Shown here in pieces: positions 27,049 through 35,258 of a stretch of 64,000 nucleotides of DNA; the stretch's first letter is position 1, and every line of letters starts with the position of its first letter. This DNA comes from Sphingomonas trueperi (GTDB taxonomy: Bacteria > Pseudomonadota > Alphaproteobacteria > Sphingomonadales > Sphingomonadaceae). The DNA lies in contig NZ_JAATJB010000015.1 of assembly GCF_011927635.1 (NCBI RefSeq), positions 1 through 64,000 on the forward strand, read 5' to 3'. The notes beneath the pieces were generated by a model. It saw only the letters and a program-made list of their open reading frames with translations, made no database searches and was not told the DNA's origin. Both the position numbers and the translations under genes were made by a program.

Positions 27049-27512
27049 AGCCCGAGCGCCTCGCGCTGAAGCGCGCCTTTGCCGACACGATAAAGGGCGT
27101 CGGCGGCCTGGAAGCGGCGGCGGAGTTCTGCCGCGTCGGCAAGTCCGTGCTGGGCGATGCGCAGAACCCGAATTGCCCGGATCGCTGGCCGCCGCTGGAT
27201 GTCATCGCCGATCTGGAGCCGCTCGCCCGCGATCGCGACGGCTGGCCGCACGTCACCCGCGCGCTCTGCCGGGAAATGGGCGGCTCCTTCGTGCCGCACC
27301 CTGCGGGCGTGGCGGCGGGCGGCGACCTGATGCTGCGCGCGGGCGAGCTAGTGAAGGAAGCGTCCGATGTCGTGACCTCGCTGGCCCGCGCGCTCGCCGA
27401 CAAGAAATTCGACACGAAGGAGCGCCGCGAGGTGCGCGCCGAGATCAATCAACTCGTCGAGCTGGCCGTCGGCATGGCCGCGCTGGTCGACGCATCGGGA
27501 GAACAGAATTGA
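27045..27512 (+). CDS. CII-like phage regulatory protein
   Basis: A 155-residue protein. The N-terminal KRAFADTIKGVGGLEAAAEFCRVGKSVLGDAQNPN resembles the HTH of phage CII (CP76-type) regulators, and the C-terminal half is a long amphipathic helix as in that family. Start at 27045 in an ATGA overlap. It presumably modulates the lysis-lysogeny choice. A moderate family assignment. Confidence 0.68.
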   Translation: MKPERLALKRAFADTIKGVGGLEAAAEFCRVGKSVLGDAQNPNCPDRWPPLDVIADLEPLARDRDGWPHVTRALCREMGGSFVPHPAGVAAGGDLMLRAGELVKEASDVVTSLARALADKKFDTKERREVRAEINQLVELAVGMAALVDASGEQN

Positions 27513-27811
27513 CCCTCATGCATCTGGCGGCCGTCGTGCCCAGCCGCGGCGCCCACAAGCTGGCGTGGATCATCGGCACCTCCGGCGATCCGGTCGACGA
27601 TATCGAGCGGTTCGGCCAGGCCGTGGGCGGCGTGGCGATGTTCGATCGCGTGCTGTCCGGTGAGGTGGTGCCTTGCGCCGTCATGGCCGCCGAGATCCAG
27701 CTGTGGAGCATGGGCCTGATCCAGCGCCAGGACTGGCGCCGCCCGGCCTATCGCTGGTGGGGCGATCGTCCCATCGGGTGGTTCAACCCTCGGGTTCCCG
27801 CTGCGGCCTGA
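27509..27811 (+). CDS. Hypothetical phage early protein
   Basis: A 97-100-residue protein of unknown function (HLAAVVPSRGAHKLAWIIGTSGDPVDDIERFGQAVGGVAMFD...). The TTG at 27509 overlaps the preceding TGA and has GGAG 7 bases upstream; the ATG at 27518 is the alternative. The conserved-looking Trp/Arg-rich end (QDWRRPAYRWWGDRPIGWF) is distinctive but unrecognised. Confidence 0.6.
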   Translation: MTLMHLAAVVPSRGAHKLAWIIGTSGDPVDDIERFGQAVGGVAMFDRVLSGEVVPCAVMAAEIQLWSMGLIQRQDWRRPAYRWWGDRPIGWFNPRVPAAA

Positions 27812-27885
27812 TCATGGCGGGGGGGATCAACACCAATTCAGTTACCGGCGCGCGGCCCTCGGGTCGCACTGAAGACGCGCGCCCT

Positions 27886-27930
27886 GGCGAGCCGAGCCGT
27901 TTCCCCACCCCCCCGGCGGCTCGGCTCGCC
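27886..27930. repeat. 14-bp perfect inverted repeat between early genes
   Basis: GGCGAGCCGAGCCG (27886-27899) pairs perfectly with CGGCTCGGCTCGCC (27917-27930) across a pyrimidine-rich 17-base loop. No T-run follows. It lies in the only gap of the early rightward operon and would fold strongly in RNA. A 49-codon frame (27813-27960) crosses it but has no RBS, so I do not call it a gene. Confidence 0.7.
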
Positions 27931-27952
27931 TCAACCGATCAACGAGACGCCC

Positions 27953-28429
27953 ATGCTTGATGCTGCCGGCATCACCGAATGGGTGCGCAATGCAAAGGCG
28001 GGCGACATGGCCGTATACGCGCGGGGCGAGACGATTTCACGGCCGGTGGCCGAGTTGGCCCGCCGCTTCCACGAACAGGGTCTGGTGGATCTGACGCGGC
28101 GCCGCGATGGCGGCGGCTGGCAGTTCCTGATCCAGCGCCGATCGGCGACGTACCGCGCGGGCCGTCAGGTGCGGCGGGTGCATCCGCGCTCCAGCGCCGA
28201 AAACGCGATCCTGCGCATGATCCGCGACGCGATCCGGCTGAAGCAGCCGTGCCCGACCAATGCCGAGTTCGCCGAGGGCGCGGGACTGAGCGGCGCGATC
28301 GCCGCCAGCTACCGCCTGCGCAAGCTGGTGCGCGACGGGAAGGTGGAGCTGGTCGACCATGGTCCGTTCGAGAGGCGCGTGGCGGTGCTGGTTGGCACCG
28401 ACAAGCGCACGGTGCGGGCGCCGCTCTGA
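27953..28429 (+). CDS. Hypothetical phage protein with HTH-like C-terminal region
   Basis: A 158-residue basic protein. The segment NAEFAEGAGLSGAIAASYRLRKLVRDGKVELVDHG looks like a winged-helix or HTH unit (helix, turn, helix, then beta wing). A similar split appears in the first half (ARRFHEQGLVDLTRRRDGGGWQF). It may be a DNA-binding protein acting in early regulation. TGATG coupling to the next gene. Confidence 0.6.
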   Translation: MLDAAGITEWVRNAKAGDMAVYARGETISRPVAELARRFHEQGLVDLTRRRDGGGWQFLIQRRSATYRAGRQVRRVHPRSSAENAILRMIRDAIRLKQPCPTNAEFAEGAGLSGAIAASYRLRKLVRDGKVELVDHGPFERRVAVLVGTDKRTVRAPL

Positions 28430-28626
28430 TGGCGGACCAGGTCGATGATGCGAGCGAGATCGAGCAGGCGCACATCGACCGTGCGCTGGCCGAGGTGCGC
28501 CGGGAGCCCTTCGAAGCTTGGGTGTCCGGCAAATGCGAAGAATGCGGTGACGAGACGCTGAGGCTGGTGGAGGGCAAATGCGCGCCCTGCCGCGAGCCTT
28601 GGCCGCCCCTGCCGCGTCGATACTGA
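28429..28626 (+). CDS. Small TraR/DksA-like zinc-finger protein
   Basis: A 65-residue protein: an acidic N-terminal helix, then CEECGDETLRLVEGKCAPCRE, a CxxC...CxxC zinc finger like that of phage TraR/DksA proteins, which bind the RNA polymerase secondary channel. The spacing between Cys pairs is shorter than in DksA, so the role is inferred. It overlaps the preceding stop. Confidence 0.65.
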   Translation: MADQVDDASEIEQAHIDRALAEVRREPFEAWVSGKCEECGDETLRLVEGKCAPCREPWPPLPRRY

Positions 28627-28640
28627 GCGGAGGAAACCCC

Positions 28641-29846
28641 ATGATCGAGATTGAAACGCGCAAGTTCGTGGCGGCGATGGAAATCGCCGGATCGGTGGTG
28701 CAGCGGGGGACGAGCATCGAAGTGCTTCGCCAACTGCGGCTGCATGCCAATGGCCTGCTCTCGATCAGCGCGACGGATCTGGACATGGGGTGCGAGGTTC
28801 GGCTGCCGTATAGCGGCGCACCGGCCAGCCCCTTTCTGCTGCCGGAGCCCGCGCGGATCCGCAAGGCGGTGGCGCATTCCGGCGGCGATTCGGTGCGCGT
28901 GGTGCCCGGCGAGGATGGTGCCGTCTCGGTAGAGGCGGGGCCGCTCGCGCTTGCCGCCAAGGGTGTGCCCGCCGGGGACTTCCCGACGCATGGGCTGGAG
29001 GCGCTTGCGCGGGAGGATCTGCGGTGCGTGCTGGGCTCGGCGGAAATCGCGGCGATCGGGCGGGTGGCGCGGGCAATGTCTGCCGAGGAAACCCGCTATT
29101 ACCTGAACGGTATCTTCCTGCATGCGCTGGACGATTGGACGGTACGGGCGGTTGCGACGGACGGCCACCGGCTGTTCTGGGCGAACCTGAAGATTCCCGG
29201 CGCGATGATGGCGCGGGACCGCTTCACGGGCGTTATCCTGCCGCGCGGCCTGATCAACCTGGTGCTGCGCCGGTTCAAGCGCGCCGAGGAAGTCGCGCTG
29301 GTGGTGGGTGTGCCGCTGCCCTTCAACGCGGTGGAGGTTGCCGAGGGCACCGCGCCGGCCAGGGGGATCAACCCGCGCGTGGCGCTGGCGGCGAACCTGG
29401 GCGACCTGCTGGTTTCGTTCCGCAGTAAGACGATCGACGGCACCTTCCCCGATTACACGCGGGTGATCCCGGAAGCGCACGAATACCGGGTGGTACTGGA
29501 TATCGCGACGCTGCGACGGGCCTTGCTCTCGCTAGTAGCCAGCAGCGCGGCCAAGCGGCCCGACGTGACGATCCGCCACGAAGGTGGGGAATTACGCTGC
29601 TCGATCGCTACCGATTGGGGCGGCAAGGACAGCCGCGCGTGCGCAAGCGTGGTGATGCTGGAATGCCTGGGGCTGCCCGAAGGCTATCAGATCGCCTTCA
29701 ATGGCCGGTATCTGCTCGACTGCCTCAATTCCTGCCGCGGCGCGCGGGCGATCTTCGGCCTGAATGGCGGGATGGCCCCGGCCTCGATCGCGGGGGACGA
29801 GGATGCGGGCGATTTCGGCATGGTCGTGATGCCGGTGCGCACCTGA
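28641..29846 (+). CDS. dnaN: Phage DNA polymerase III beta subunit (sliding clamp)
   Basis: A 401-residue three-domain beta clamp homologue that would encircle DNA and tether polymerase. Landmarks are TRYYLNGIFLHAL, the hallmark VATDGHRLFWA, SKTIDGTFPDYTRVIP and the C-terminal VVMPVR, equivalent to the MPMRL end of cellular clamps. Start at 28641, where GGAGGA lies about 7 bases upstream. It is slightly longer than the bacterial protein (about 366). It heads the replication module and presumably replaces or redirects the host clamp. Confidence 0.88.
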   Translation: MIEIETRKFVAAMEIAGSVVQRGTSIEVLRQLRLHANGLLSISATDLDMGCEVRLPYSGAPASPFLLPEPARIRKAVAHSGGDSVRVVPGEDGAVSVEAGPLALAAKGVPAGDFPTHGLEALAREDLRCVLGSAEIAAIGRVARAMSAEETRYYLNGIFLHALDDWTVRAVATDGHRLFWANLKIPGAMMARDRFTGVILPRGLINLVLRRFKRAEEVALVVGVPLPFNAVEVAEGTAPARGINPRVALAANLGDLLVSFRSKTIDGTFPDYTRVIPEAHEYRVVLDIATLRRALLSLVASSAAKRPDVTIRHEGGELRCSIATDWGGKDSRACASVVMLECLGLPEGYQIAFNGRYLLDCLNSCRGARAIFGLNGGMAPASIAGDEDAGDFGMVVMPVRT

Positions 29847-29951
29847 TCGGGAGAGCGGGGCGGACACCCTGTGCCCTTGCGCCCCGCTGGGCGGCGTCTC
29901 CCAAAGCCCGGCACCCCAACCAGAACAGCCCGAACCCTACGGGAGGAATCC

Positions 29952-31088
29952 GTGTCGCCACCTTCTGCCAGCCTTGCCGATCTGGATGCCATCCGGCGCC
30001 GGCACTCGCTTTCGGGCCTGATTGGCAAGAAGGTGAAGCTGCGGCGCAGCTCGGGCGGGTTCAAGGGGCTTTGCCCCTTCCACAAAGAGCGGACGCCCAG
30101 CTTCCATGTGAGCGACGCGAGCGGCACCTATCATTGCTATGGCTGCGGCGCGCATGGCGACCTGTTCCGCTGGGTGCAGGATTCGGAAGGCGTCGATTTC
30201 AAGGAAGCAGTCCGCCGGCTGAGCGACGGCGATCCGATCCAGGCCGATGCGGCGCTCCCGCAGCGCGCCGGGCCGCTGCGGGAGGATTCGGGGGTCGTAG
30301 CTTCGGTGGAGGTGGCGCGGTGGCTGTGGCGCACCTCGCTGCCGGCGCTGGGCTCGATCGTGGAGCGCTACCTGGTGGCGCGGGGGTTGGAACTTGGCGG
30401 CATCCGGCAGTTCCGCATGCTCTCCGCGCTGCGCTTTCATCCTCGGGCGGCGGTGGTGCCGTGGCGCGTCGGCGCGGCCGAGGGCGACGTGCGCAAGCGG
30501 GCGCCTGCGATGTTGGGCCTGATCGTGGATCGCGACGGCGAGCCGATGGGGGTGCATGCCACCTATCTGCGGCAGGACGGCAGCGACAAGATAGAGCGCA
30601 AGATGTGGGGCGGGCTGCAGCGCGGCGCGGTGTGGCTGCAGGGGTGCCCCGGTGACATGCCCGGCGGGCGGATCGCGGTGGGCGAAGGCATCGAAACGGT
30701 TTGGAGCTGGGTGCAGCGCAACCAGTGGGACGGCGCCGCCGCCGCGGCGCTGAGCCTGGACAATCTGCAGGGCGGCATCGTGCGCAAGGATGGCGTGTGG
30801 CCCCTGTGGAACATCCGCGCCGAGCTGGGCCGTCCGCCGTTCCTGATCCAGGGCGCGGCCGAGGCGGTGGTGCTGGTGGACGCGGACATGAAGCCGCTGG
30901 CTGATCAGAAGCTGCAGTATCGCCGCGGCGCCAAGTGGGTGCGCGGGACTATCGAGCAGGCCGAGCGCGCGCAGATCTGCGCGACGGCGGCGGTGCAGCA
31001 CTGGCGGCATGCCGGCGCCGGCCTGGTGCGCGCCGAACGCCCGCCGATGGGGATGGATTTCAACGACATGGTGAGGGCTGCGCAATGA
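29952..31088 (+). CDS. CHC2 zinc-finger phage primase
   Basis: A 378-residue DnaG-type primase. The CHC2 zinc finger uses Cys41, His44, Cys62 and Cys65 (CPFH...HCYGCGAHGD). A Toprim-like region begins near GGRIAVGEGIETVWSW, with a later acidic VVLVDADMK. The GTG at 29952 has GGGAGG five bases upstream; the frame to 29871 is unsupported. It probably lays RNA primers for phage replication together with the helicase at 32546. Confidence 0.87.
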   Translation: MSPPSASLADLDAIRRRHSLSGLIGKKVKLRRSSGGFKGLCPFHKERTPSFHVSDASGTYHCYGCGAHGDLFRWVQDSEGVDFKEAVRRLSDGDPIQADAALPQRAGPLREDSGVVASVEVARWLWRTSLPALGSIVERYLVARGLELGGIRQFRMLSALRFHPRAAVVPWRVGAAEGDVRKRAPAMLGLIVDRDGEPMGVHATYLRQDGSDKIERKMWGGLQRGAVWLQGCPGDMPGGRIAVGEGIETVWSWVQRNQWDGAAAAALSLDNLQGGIVRKDGVWPLWNIRAELGRPPFLIQGAAEAVVLVDADMKPLADQKLQYRRGAKWVRGTIEQAERAQICATAAVQHWRHAGAGLVRAERPPMGMDFNDMVRAAQ

Positions 31089-31828
31089 CGTACCTGCGCA
31101 AGGAAGTGATCGGGCGGGCGACGCTGTACCTGGGGGATGCGCGCGAGATTGTGCCTACGCTTGGCTTGGTGTCCGACATCATGATGGACCCGCCCTATGA
31201 GGCGATCATGCACGAGAGCAAATCGGGCATGAAAGGGCTAGTGCGGCCCGATGGCTCGCATCATTGGAAGCCGCTAGACTTCGACCCGATCGACGCAATC
31301 CGCGACGAAGTGGTTTCGTGGGGCGCCCAGTGCGAGGGTTGGTTCATCGCCTTCTGCACGTCGGAAGGCGTGGCGCGGTGGGCGGATGCGATCAACGCCA
31401 GCCCGATGAAGTACAAGCGGGCCTGTGTCTGGATCAAGCCGGACTCGACGCCGCAGATGAACGGGCAAGGGCCTGCGCAGGGCGCTGAGCATTTCGTTTG
31501 TGCCTGGGCGGGCAAGGGGCACGCCCGATGGAATGCTGGCGGCAAGCGTGGGGTCTACACGCATTTAGTGAATGGTCCAGAGCGCACCGGGGCGCATCCG
31601 ACTGAAAAGCCGCGTCGCCTTATGAGCGAGCTGGTTGCAGACTTTACGCAACCCGGAGCGACCATCCTGGACCCGTTCATGGGTAGTGGAACGACAGGCG
31701 TCGCCGCTGTTATGGCAGGGCGCAGCTTCATCGGGATTGATTTGAACCCGACCTATTTCGCCCTCGCCTGCAAGCGCATCGAGGATGCCCAGCGGCAGTA
31801 TGGCCTGTTCGAAGGTGTCGCGGCATGA
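31085..31828 (+). CDS. Phage DNA methyltransferase (N6-adenine/N4-cytosine type)
   Basis: A 247-residue DNA methyltransferase of the N6_N4_Mtase family. The catalytic DPPY is at 35-38 and the SAM-binding LDPFMGSGTTG follows at ~195-205. This order (DPPY first) is that of the beta class. Before it comes HPTEKPRRLM, typical of this family. The base and target cannot be read from sequence. It is the second methyltransferase of the prophage; starts and stops overlap on both sides. Confidence 0.88.
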   Translation: MTYLRKEVIGRATLYLGDAREIVPTLGLVSDIMMDPPYEAIMHESKSGMKGLVRPDGSHHWKPLDFDPIDAIRDEVVSWGAQCEGWFIAFCTSEGVARWADAINASPMKYKRACVWIKPDSTPQMNGQGPAQGAEHFVCAWAGKGHARWNAGGKRGVYTHLVNGPERTGAHPTEKPRRLMSELVADFTQPGATILDPFMGSGTTGVAAVMAGRSFIGIDLNPTYFALACKRIEDAQRQYGLFEGVAA

Positions 31829-32556
31829 GCGGGGACCGGCTGCGGCTGTTCGTAGAGCGCATCGAACGGCTGATCGAGGAACGCGCCGGCATCAGCGACG
31901 ATATCCGCGACGTGTACGCCGAGGCCAAGGCCGAAGGCTATGACACCAAGACGATCCGGCAGGTGATCGCGCGGCGGGCAATGGAGCCTCACCACCGCGC
32001 CGAGGCTGAAGAGCTGCTCGCCACCTATGAGGCGGCGCTAGGGATGGAGGATGCCGAGGCGCGGGAGGCGATCACCGCGCTGCGCCCAGATGCCGCTGCG
32101 CTCGCGCTTGACCTGCTGACTGCGGAAATCGTCGCGCTGGAGGATAGCAACCAGGCGTCGGCGCTGGTGGAGCATGTTCTGTTCCTGCTGGATCTGCGCG
32201 CCGAAATCGCGCTGCTGCGGGCGCAGGAATCGGCGCGGAAGAAGCTCGCCAAAGAGGAGGGTTTCGACGCCAAGCAACTCGCCCTTGTGGTTCGCTGGTT
32301 CGAGAAGGTGGCGAAGCATGGCGAGGAAGCCATGCGCGCCGGGGAAGCCACGTTCGGGCTCTACCGTGGCACGGTCGAAGTGCACCAAGCGCAGACCAGC
32401 ATGACGACAGAGCGCGATCGCGCGCTTTTCGAGAAGTTCGCCGGTGAAGATCGGCAGCAACAGAAACAATCGGCCCGCCGCAAGCGCGTCAGCTCCGCGC
32501 TGATGCTCGCGCGCGCCGTGAATATCGACGGGAAGGGAAAGCGCCATGGCGGCTAA
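31825..32556 (+). CDS. Doubled GapR-like (DUF2312) protein
   Basis: A 243-residue protein. The N-terminal ~75 residues are a clear GapR/DUF2312 domain (RLRLFVERIERLIEERAGISDDIRDVYAEAKAEGYDTK... family pattern), known in Caulobacter as a nucleoid protein that clamps overtwisted DNA. The C-terminal part (near 133-185: AKEEGFDAKQLALVVRWFEKVAKHGEEAM) looks like a diverged second copy. A basic tail (QSARRKRVSSALMLARAV) follows. It sits among replication genes, so a role in handling supercoiled replicating DNA is inferred. Confidence 0.72.
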   Translation: MSGDRLRLFVERIERLIEERAGISDDIRDVYAEAKAEGYDTKTIRQVIARRAMEPHHRAEAEELLATYEAALGMEDAEAREAITALRPDAAALALDLLTAEIVALEDSNQASALVEHVLFLLDLRAEIALLRAQESARKKLAKEEGFDAKQLALVVRWFEKVAKHGEEAMRAGEATFGLYRGTVEVHQAQTSMTTERDRALFEKFAGEDRQQQKQSARRKRVSSALMLARAVNIDGKGKRHGG

Positions 32557-34096
32557 GACGGGGTTTGAAGTGCAGGTAGTAGATCCATGGGCGCTGGCGT
32601 GGAAGGAATTGAACGATCAGGGGAATGCTGACCGGCTTGTCGCGCATGCGCAGGGCCTGCTGATCTATGTCCGAAGCTGGGGGTGGTTGGCCTATGAAGA
32701 CGGGCATTGGTCGCGCGACGACGGGGAGCGGCTTGCCCGGCTGAAGGCCATGGACGTGGCGCGCGGCATTCGCGCGGAGATGGAGGAGCTGGAGGCGCGC
32801 TTGGACCGTCGGCCGCTGCCGGACGGCATGACCGAGGAGTTCCTGGAAGGGCGGATCGAGGCGCTTTCGAAGCACGCGACCAAGTCCGGTGACAGCTCCC
32901 GCACCAAGGCGATGTTGGAGCAGGCGGCCAATCTGGACGTGCTGAACCGCCGCGAGGAAGAATTCGACGCAGATCCGCTGGCGCTGAACGCCCGCAACTG
33001 CACGTTGCGCTTCCGGCAAGGCTCGGACGGGTGGGAGGTGCACGATGCGCCCCACGACCCGGTTGACCTGCTGACGCGCCAGTGCGCGGCCGAGTGGCGG
33101 CCCGACGCGAAGAACGACATGTGGCTGAAGCACATGGAGACCGTGCTGCCGGACAAGGAAGTGCGGTGGTTTTTCCAGAAGCTGATCGGATACTGCGCCA
33201 CCGGCCTGAACGTCGAGCAGATCTTCGTCATCCTGCAGGGTAAGGGCGGTGACGGCAAATCCACCGCAATGAACGCGATCCGCATCGTCCTGGGCAGCTA
33301 CGGCGTGTCGGGTAAGGTGCAGACCTTCCTTGACGGGCCCGACACCGATGCCGGCGGCGCGACGCCCGAGCTGGTGCGGTTCGTGGGCGACACGCGACTG
33401 ATCTCGATCCAAGAGCCCAAGCGCGGCAAGGCCATGGCGGAAGAGCGGGTGAAGCAGTTCACGGGCGGATCTCCGGTGCCTTACCGCCCGCTATACGGCG
33501 CGGAGAGCGAGTTCGAGCCCCGCGGCAAGGTGGTGATGGAGGCGAACAAGCGTCCCCGCATCAGCGGCGACGACGACGGGATCTGGCGGCGCATCATCAT
33601 CATGCTGTGGCGGCACCAGTTCAAAGGCGGCGCGATCGTGAAAGGGATGCACGAACGCATCCTGAAAGACGATCCTGGCGGCGCCTCGGGCGTGCTGAAC
33701 TGGATCATTGCCGGAGTCATCGGATACCTCAACGATGGCTTGGAACAGCCGCCCGAGGTGGTCGACGCGATCGAGGAGTATCGGCGCTCCGCCAACCCTT
33801 TCTCCGAATGGGCCCACGCGAAGCTCGACATGAGCGACCCGCTGGCGCGTGAGCTGTCGGCCGACCTGTACACTTCGTACAAAGAATGGTGCGAGGCGGA
33901 GGGGTTGAGCGACAACGAGGTGATGAATTCCACCCGTTTCGGGCGCGCTCTGGGCGATCTCCAGATCATCATGTGCGGCAAGGACAGCAAGGGCAAGAAG
34001 CTGCGCCGTGGCGCTCGCCTGCGCCGCACGAATGACCTTCCGGCGGGCAGTTCCGAGCCCATTGGCGACGGCGGTGACGAGGGCGAGCCGCTCTAA
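32546..34096 (+). CDS. D5/P4-type SF3 replicative helicase
   Basis: A 516-residue phage/plasmid primase-helicase of the D5 family. D5_N-like region about 150-225; Walker A GKGGDGKST at ~232-240; downstream SF3 motifs (LISIQEPKRG, VVMEANKRPRISGDDDGIWRRIIIM). The N-terminus lacks a prim-pol domain, which fits a separate primase at 29952. It would unwind DNA at the phage origin; the repeat array immediately downstream is a candidate. It overlaps the preceding gene by 11 bases. Confidence 0.88.
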   Translation: MAAKTGFEVQVVDPWALAWKELNDQGNADRLVAHAQGLLIYVRSWGWLAYEDGHWSRDDGERLARLKAMDVARGIRAEMEELEARLDRRPLPDGMTEEFLEGRIEALSKHATKSGDSSRTKAMLEQAANLDVLNRREEEFDADPLALNARNCTLRFRQGSDGWEVHDAPHDPVDLLTRQCAAEWRPDAKNDMWLKHMETVLPDKEVRWFFQKLIGYCATGLNVEQIFVILQGKGGDGKSTAMNAIRIVLGSYGVSGKVQTFLDGPDTDAGGATPELVRFVGDTRLISIQEPKRGKAMAEERVKQFTGGSPVPYRPLYGAESEFEPRGKVVMEANKRPRISGDDDGIWRRIIIMLWRHQFKGGAIVKGMHERILKDDPGGASGVLNWIIAGVIGYLNDGLEQPPEVVDAIEEYRRSANPFSEWAHAKLDMSDPLARELSADLYTSYKEWCEAEGLSDNEVMNSTRFGRALGDLQIIMCGKDSKGKKLRRGARLRRTNDLPAGSSEPIGDGGDEGEPL

Positions 34097-34388
34097 CAAC
34101 GGACAGTTCACGGACAGTTGGCCCATACTGTCCGTGATTTTCGGGGGCGCGGCGCGGGTTGGAACGCGGGCCGAGTGTGCTAGGAGGGATAAGTCGATGC
34201 AAGCATTACTCAAACCGTCCGTCTGTCCGTTAACTGTCCGTAGCTGAGGGCGGCAGAAAAGCGTGAGTTACGGACAGTACAGACAGTACGGACTGTTTAG
34301 TTCCTAAGCTCTCCATATGTGCGCCCATGCATGCGCGATATCCCTGCATCCGTCTGTCTGTCCGTTCCTAAAAATCAAAGAGGGTAAT
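34097..34388. repeat. Array of CGGACAGT repeats (candidate phage origin/iterons)
   Basis: This ~290-base gap carries the 9-mer ACGGACAGT or its complement ACTGTCCGT at about 34099-34107, 34110-34118, 34127-34135, 34233-34241 and 34270-34278. One-base variants lie near 34222, 34279, 34288 and 34357. Copies occur in both orientations, some arranged as inverted pairs. A 16-codon frame with a good AGGAGGGA (ATG 34197) crosses the repeats. The position after the helicase gene suggests replication iterons. Confidence 0.75.
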
Positions 34389-34874
34389 ATGCTTTCTTCT
34401 ACTTTCTCCAACGCAGCAAAGGCACGGAACGGCGAGCTTGGCGGCGACCTGGGCTGGACGTTCGAGGCGGTGCAAGAGCGGTTGGTGGAGGCGTGGGCCT
34501 TCCTCGCCCGCTTGCCGGATCGCGAGGCGGGGTGGCTTCGGGTGCAGGCCACATGGCCCGACGTGCGCCGACATCACGCATTCGGTGACTACGGCGACAT
34601 GGATGTGGACGCTCGCCCTCGGCTCCCTGGCCTCTCGTCTGACGAGGTGGGGCGGATGGAGGAAGCGCTGAGTTGGTTGCAGCATGTGCCCGAGCGCGAC
34701 CGCAAGCTGGTGGGTTTGGCGCTGGCCCAGCTGCAGCGCATCGCACGGCCAGAGTGGGTGTGGATTGCGCGACGGTTGGGCAGCGTGGCGGAGCCCGACG
34801 CCTACCGCATGCGCTATGGCCGCGCGATCACCCGCATCTGTCGCGCGCTGAACACCGCAGAAAACCGAGGGTAG
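34389..34874 (+). CDS. DUF6362-like phage protein
   Basis: A 161-residue helical protein that fits the DUF6362 pattern from memory: WTFEAVQERLVEAWAFLARLP, TWPDV, then ...SSDEVGRMEEALSWLQHVPERDRKLV and a C-terminal WVWIARRLGSVAEPDAYRMRYGRAITRICRAL that resembles a sigma-factor-like HTH. Start at 34389 with GAGGG upstream. It lies just before the terminase genes, where late regulators are often found. Confidence 0.66.
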   Translation: MLSSTFSNAAKARNGELGGDLGWTFEAVQERLVEAWAFLARLPDREAGWLRVQATWPDVRRHHAFGDYGDMDVDARPRLPGLSSDEVGRMEEALSWLQHVPERDRKLVGLALAQLQRIARPEWVWIARRLGSVAEPDAYRMRYGRAITRICRALNTAENRG

Positions 34875-35258
34875 AGGCGCGCAAGGGGTAGAATGTGATG
34901 TCGAGCAAATATCAGTTGTTCGCCTGGAGCCCCATTCCGGCTATCCAGCTGATAGCCTTGGGGCATTCGCATGCGGGGCAGGGGCGGCGTCGCCTCGACC
35001 GACAGGCGGCATACCTGCAGGGGCGCGCAGCATCGACCGGATTTCCCCCGATGGCGCAACATTCTTTCAACGCGATGCCTGAAAGCAGCGAAGCGGCGCA
35101 ACATCGTTGCGCGGCACGCGCGGTCGGGCGGCGGGGGGTGGGGGTGGCTTGGGTCCTTCCCCGGCATCCTCGCTATGCGGGGGCCAAAGGCTCGGCGCGT
35201 GCGAGTGTCGTGTATTTTCTGTCGGCTTCCTCTTGTTCTTTCGGTTTGGGTCCGTCCG
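34875..35258. other. Structured leader before terminase (Ash/Icd-like region; possible packaging site)
   Basis: About 385 bases without a convincing gene. One frame (34895-35269, GTG/ATG start with AAGGGG upstream) reads an Ash/Icd-like string (MPESSEAAQHRCAARAV, LPRHPRYAGAKG), while another reads SFPGI, also seen in such proteins. Conservation in two frames suggests that DNA or RNA is the real element. A G-rich run (GCGGGGGGTGGGGGTGG) and hairpins at 35168-35182 and 35191-35205 are present. It could be a packaging start or a C4-type antisense RNA; neither is proven. Confidence 0.45.

Noticed and set aside
27813..27960. 49-codon frame overlapping the gene at 27953
   Set aside because: No ribosome-binding site, and most of it is the arms of the 14-bp inverted repeat.
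34097..34388. CRISPR-like array
   Set aside because: The repeats are only 8-9 bases, irregularly spaced and in both orientations; there are no spacers of uniform length and no cas genes.
34971..35258. N-terminal extension of the small terminase subunit
   Set aside because: The frame is open, but the sequence resembles Ash/Icd text, is Cys/Arg-rich and is unlike a terminase; more likely untranslated leader.
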